Source: Lamellibrachia satsuma
Lineage: Eukaryota; Annelida; Polychaeta; Sabellida; Siboglinidae
Length of the DNA stretch: 64,000 nt
NCBI GenBank assembly: GCA_033239005.1
Contig: BSQZ01000014.1
Span: 3,733,501-3,797,500, forward strand
Direction of reading: 5' to 3'
A program made the translations under genes and the position numbers. Below the pieces are notes generated by a model. It did not search any database and was not told the DNA's origin. It saw only the letters and a program-made list of their open reading frames with translations. Below are positions 60,901-64,000 of the stretch, in pieces; position 1 is the stretch's first letter; every line of letters begins with the position of its first letter.

Positions 60901-63544
60901 ACATTCAGAAAAAATACTGTGATTTCAGTTTTTTTTACCCTAGACATGAAATTCTTTTTGCATTTTACAACATATTAATTTATCTACATTTCATACGTTG
61001 CATGTATCCGCTAAGTATTGGTAGAAAATATAATAAAAATTAATTATCAAGAATAAGTTTGAAAATATTTTTTACTCAAACTTTACGAAAGCATATTTTG
61101 TAAGTAAATTCACGTAACTCTCTAATTTTTTGCTATTTACTTCAGCAGTTAGTTCTTCAACTACTGAGCAAATTTTTTTATCGGATGAAGCATTTAATAT
61201 TTATTATAGGATTTGTTCATAGCGTCATTTCATGATTTAATAGGATTCTTTAGGAGACAATGCATTGAAACAACACAACTCAGCAGCAGGCACAAATTGG
61301 TAATAATTTGGCCATGAAAGGGTTAAACAGCACACAGTCACATGACACATGTAAAAGTCCTCATTGGTTATTATTGAGAAATGTCTGGTTTTGAATGAAA
61401 CACTCAGCTGGATTATACTTGTTCTGAACGACAAGCATATGTTTGCTGCGTTATTGGTGTGGTAATACGTCTGGGTATGATTGCAAAAGTTAATTAACGG
61501 CTTGCATCATGACATATATTGTATGTTAAACCAGGGAGTGACCACTGGGCCGAATTCGGCCCGCACGATCAGTGCGAAAAGCATTCCGGCCAATTTTGGT
61601 ATCACTCTGTATGAACAATCGTTTCCATCACCAGTACCTCACACGGGAACAAATGGTATTGGAAAGCTGAATCACTCTTTGTTCTGATTCATATTTATTC
61701 ATGAGCATAGTCGATGATAGCTAATGATGATCTAGCTTACAAAACGCATCACATAGTTGGTGCCAATATTCGGCTGCTTTTATTATGCTCCACAGAATAA
61801 ATTTACGTTTCCATTCAAAGTATCTAAATACCTTTGGAAAGCTCTGAATGAGCAAGCAGGCTATATACAGCGAATGAGCAATCGTTATTACAAACACATG
61901 TTGTCTGGGCCAGCTGAGCTTTTTATTTACTAATCCACCACTTTCTTTTCTCACTTCGTTCTGTGTCAGTTCACTTTAGGCCGGATTATTTCAAGTTACC
62001 GCGTCAATATTTTGGCAAACTGAATGACAGCGTTAGTGAATCACGTTATTAGTTCAGACAGTTAGAACGATGTTGCAGGCTTTTTTGAGGTAAATATCAG
62101 CAAGTTGCCATCACAATTTCCACCGGCTTCGACAGCCTACACTACCACAGTAAACGACACGGGACCAATGGGCCTGTCTGAATCGGCATAGTCCAGTGTT
62201 GGAAAAAATCATAAAAATAAAAGTTTTCAACAAAGTCGATTCATTTTTGTTTTATTTTGTAGTGAATATGTATGGCTACATTTTTCTAGACACAGGGACA
62301 TACAGCCACTCAGTAACTATCTAGTAGCAGGGTGAAAAAAAAAATTTGCTTTCTTTTTTGATGAAATTCCTAAGTAATATCCCTATGATAAGATTATGTG
62401 CTGTAGTTTATCATTTTATTATAATAAAGAGTCTTTTAGCAACAAAATAATACCTCAACCACATTTGTGGGATAATTATTAGCAATGTTTTTTTAAAAGT
62501 ACCCTTATGAATAACTCCGATTTGTGTACACCGTGGAAATTTATCACTGGTCACACCTAGGGTTAAACGGATTTATTTAAAAAAAATTGCACTAGTGGAT
62601 GTGTCAGGTTTTGAAAGTCAGCTCTTCACATGTTGCATATACAATAAAGAAACTTCGAGAAAAGGACTCAAGGCAAATTACTTTGGTGGGCAGCATATTT
62701 CTCTCTTTCAACAGCGTCACTTCTCAAGAATTCTCACAGGAAAATTACATAGAAATATACACACATACATATAAATTAGAAAGGCATTAATAGAGGTCCA
62801 AGCACTTTCTACCCCACACCCCACCCCTTCAACCCTGGTGTCTCCGTCAACAATACACAACATATAATACAAGCACCATAGAAAGGTAGGGACAGGGTGC
62901 TATCCCTCTCAACTCAAGGGGAGAATCCTCACCTGCCATACTCAAGAAGTGTCGACTGCACCCGAGTCTCCTCATCCCGAAGTCTGTGGGCATCATGACG
63001 ACGGTACTTCCGCTGCGGCCGGTAGACAGTCTGTGGAAAATAGCGCCCTCTGTCACAATCTCCAAAATGTATATTATTCAAATATGTAATTACGCTTATG
63101 ACCTTGTTAATGTAGGGGGTGGGTCTGCACCGAAATCTCATGTTAACATGACACGCCTTAAGAAAAGGCCAGCTTTGTACCTGAATGTCCCAGATAAATT
63201 TGAATGTTTACTTATGGATATATCATTGCATATAAATTAACATCACACATTTATTTTGTCCCATTTCTGGGGGGTTTGCTTACAGCATTCTTGACTTCAA
63301 GCTTAGATTTTATAATTTTCTTGTAAAATTTAAAAGCATCAGTTGCATTTTCTCAAAACTAATACTTACTCATGTATTTCCAATATGGGTTGATTTTTTG
63401 TACAATGATCTACCCCTCACATATTTCACCAGTTGCCCCCCCCATAAAAGACCCCTAAAGACAGACAAATTGTTGCAATTCACTGACCTTGACCTCTGTA
63501 ATGGCATCAGCTGCTTTCTCTTTCATCTCCTGGAAAACTGTGTC
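54926..63544 (-). CDS. ccdc93: CCDC93 (CCC/Commander complex subunit), partial, 8 exons
   Basis: Eight minus-strand exons, each with consensus splice sites, join in phase into 201 codons: 63,488-63,544; 62,933-63,030; 58,887-58,926; 58,209-58,301; 57,843-57,893; 56,951-57,037; 55,648-55,761; 54,926-54,988. The protein carries CCDC93 hallmarks in order: YRPQRKYRRH, DEETRVQSTLLEYGRRYGFS, an acidic linker, RRIQSLMKGM, IQQIASHYADK, LHKRQAVSLRRQIEQQ. In other animals CCDC93 (about 630 aa) pairs with CCDC22 and, with COMMD proteins and Retriever, recycles cargo from endosomes. The window holds the end of the N-terminal domain region and the first coiled coil. The start lies beyond 64,000, and the C-terminal coiled-coil exons were not found. 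All introns but two are phase 0. Introns hold minisatellites and two piggyBac-like elements. No stops or frameshifts. Confidence 0.92.
55491..55610. repeat. 24-bp minisatellite, about 5 copies, in a ccdc93 intron
   Basis: Unit 'gtacagacgggcggacggat' + 'ggat', decaying at the right end beside the exon g donor. Confidence 0.94.
55648..55761 (-). CDS. ccdc93: ccdc93 exon g
   Basis: 38 codons, start of the coiled coil (LHKRQAVSLRRQIEQQQ), acceptor 'tttttgtcatctag', donor GAG|GTGAGC. A 24-bp minisatellite starts about 37 bp into the downstream intron. Confidence 0.9.
55942..56206. repeat. About 28-bp minisatellite, 9 copies, in a ccdc93 intron
   Basis: The unit contains 'cacttccaacagtctgctcc' + 'atcatcccc'; the C run varies in length. 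Confidence 0.93.
56951..57037 (-). CDS. ccdc93: ccdc93 exon f
   Basis: 29 codons (...ASAVGDLVSLQSQEIQQIA...), acceptor 'ccagtttgttgcag', donor AAG|GTAGCA. Confidence 0.9.
57388..57461. repeat. 37-bp direct duplication in a ccdc93 intron
   Basis: A unit with 'tgtgttactggttccatgta' occurs twice in tandem, 80 bp before a decayed 'tagtcatacatgtca' repeat (57,520-57,590). Confidence 0.9.
57843..57893 (-). CDS. ccdc93: ccdc93 exon e
   Basis: 17 codons, RRIQSLMKGMSSTQAIQ, acceptor 'cattaatttttgtag', donor CAG|GTGAGA. Confidence 0.9.
58209..58301 (-). CDS. ccdc93: ccdc93 exon d
   Basis: 31 codons, acidic linker EDVEKTETET...GIEEEEERLKEEE, between 'gtgaatttgtctgcag' and a weaker donor, GAG|GTACAA. 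Confidence 0.85.
58887..58926 (-). CDS. ccdc93: ccdc93 exon c
   Basis: 40 nt between 'tttatctttcttgcag' and GCA|GTGAGT. It completes Arg and adds RYGFSRTRATTTA with 13 codons, restoring phase 0. A different frame in this exon starts ATGGCTTTAGTAGAA but would hit stops in the next exon. Confidence 0.88.
59439..61326 (+). mobile_element. piggyBac-like element with transposase remnant, in a ccdc93 intron
   Basis: TTAATCCTCTCGTGGCCA at the left and, reverse-complemented, TTAACCCTTTCATGGCCA at the right: TTAA-flanked piggyBac-type inverted termini, 1.9 kb apart. The inside keeps only the acidic N-terminal piece of a transposase. A diverged 'gcactatactattatta' segment is repeated at 59,700, 60,310 and 60,355. 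Confidence 0.8.
60715..60884 (+). pseudogene. piggyBac transposase N-terminal remnant
   Basis: ATG at 60,715 starts MSGSSYSDFEGF. After a frameshift near 60,757 the acidic stretch NNDSDISLDEDISDGTDHDE follows, then a stop at 60,882-60,884. Ser/Asp/Glu-rich N-termini of this type are usual in piggyBac transposases. The DDD catalytic core is deleted. Confidence 0.6.
61526..62566. mobile_element. piggyBac-like non-autonomous element, copy 2, in a ccdc93 intron
   Basis: TTAA at 61,526 is followed by CCaGGGAGTGACCA; the right end GGTCACACCTAGGGTTAA closes at 62,566. About 1.04 kb, colinear with 19,857-20,852 with scattered indels. A 'gggccgaattcggccc' palindrome lies near the left end. Confidence 0.85.
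62933..63030 (-). CDS. ccdc93: ccdc93 exon b
   Basis: Acceptor 'ggcgctattttccacag', donor CAG|GTGAGG, 98 nt, leaving two bases over. Holds the most diagnostic segment, RPQRKYRRH...LLEYGR. Confidence 0.93.
63488..63544 (-). CDS. ccdc93: ccdc93 exon a
   Basis: Acceptor 'ctccctatccgttgcag', donor AAG|GTCAGT, 19 codons, phase 0 to phase 0: DTVFQEMKEKAADAITEVK. Corresponds to the helix before the YxPxRKYxRH motif. Confidence 0.88.
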
Positions 63545-63609
63545 CTGCAACGGATAGGGAGCATATCAACAACAACAACAACAAAATACAAATATCTTCA
63601 TACCAAAAA

Positions 63610-63735
63610 TATCTGATGACTAACTGTATCTTACACGTATATCTGATGACTAACTGTATCTTAAACGTATATCTGATGACTAACTGTATCTTACACGTAT
63701 ATCTGATGACTAACTGTATCTTACATGTGTATCCA
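63610..63735. repeat. 30-bp minisatellite, about 4 copies, in a ccdc93 intron
   Basis: The unit contains 'atctgatgactaactgtatc'; the period is exactly 30 bp (63,611 and 63,641). It lies 66 bp upstream of exon a. Confidence 0.95.
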
Positions 63736-64000
63736 TTCTTGTTCTCTGTGAATCGTGCTGTGTTCACCCATCAGGGTGTGAGTTGATAATAAATAAATCA
63801 GACGGTAAAAACCCGCTCGAAGGTCATAACATAGTTAAAATAAGTTAAATTAAATTACTTAGGATAAATATAAGTGTTCCCAATGCGAGGGAGTTCATGA
63901 TATATTTACAGCGAGACATCAAAAGACCTAACTTGAACAATTTAGCAAATACCAACCTATCCACCAAATTTTTTTACTTTTATGCTACAAGTAAAGATTT

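Noticed and set aside
61481..61687. Small gene at 61.5 kb similar to a frame at 19.8 kb (GPNSA..KSIPA)
   Set aside because: Both frames are the left end of the same piggyBac-like element. The similarity comes from the repeat, not from gene conservation.

Overview
The window is animal (metazoan) nuclear DNA. Genes are sparse and split by GT-AG introns, and the DNA is AT-rich and crowded with minisatellites, short DNA transposons, tRNA-derived SINEs and LINE 3' ends. I see no bacterial-style operons, CRISPR array or rRNA. The repeat style and a UDP-glycosyltransferase with one coding exon suit a marine invertebrate, perhaps a mollusc. The species is a guess.

Two genes are solid. (1) 29,473-31,047 (+) is an intact single-exon membrane UDP-glycosyltransferase (524 aa). 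A splice acceptor lies just upstream of its ATG, and a polyA signal lies 1.47 kb past its stop. (2) 54,926-63,544 (-) holds eight small exons that join in phase into 201 codons. I recognise these as the middle third of CCDC93, a subunit of the CCC/Commander endosomal recycling complex. The exons for its N-terminus should lie beyond 64,000. I could not find the exons for its C-terminal half to the left of 54,926. Weaker gene signals are a plus-strand exon pair at 23.5/24.4 kb, a minus-strand exon pair at 22.4/21.7 kb, and two plus-strand exon-like ORFs at 47.7-48.2 kb.

Layout. 0-13 kb: microsatellites, minisatellites with periods of 14-89 bp, and a Tol2-like hAT relic. 13-21 kb: arrays, a Mutator-like element with a nested fold-back, a LINE reverse transcriptase relic, a SINE, a hAT MITE and a piggyBac-like element. 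21-24.5 kb: GC-richer, with GC boxes and candidate exons. 24.6-27.2 kb: a 32-bp satellite. 29.4-32.5 kb: the UGT. 32.7-39 kb: nested DNA transposons. 39-43 kb: 28-bp and 19-bp arrays, a SINE and LINE remains. 43.4-45.7 kb: a hAT element with a perfect 8-bp target duplication and a broken BED-finger transposase. 46.5-46.9 kb: a Myb/SANT-like relic. 49-53 kb: 29-bp and 23-bp arrays. 53.7-54.5 kb: a TIR element. 54.9-63.5 kb: ccdc93, with two piggyBac-like elements in one intron.

The main biology here is repeat dynamics. Tandem arrays alone cover about a fifth of the window (sum of the coordinates given). Two SINE copies have grown internal minisatellites at different points of the same SINE body. 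Two insertions can be dated relative to their hosts because the interrupted sequence can be read across them. I found no evidence for a new multi-gene system.
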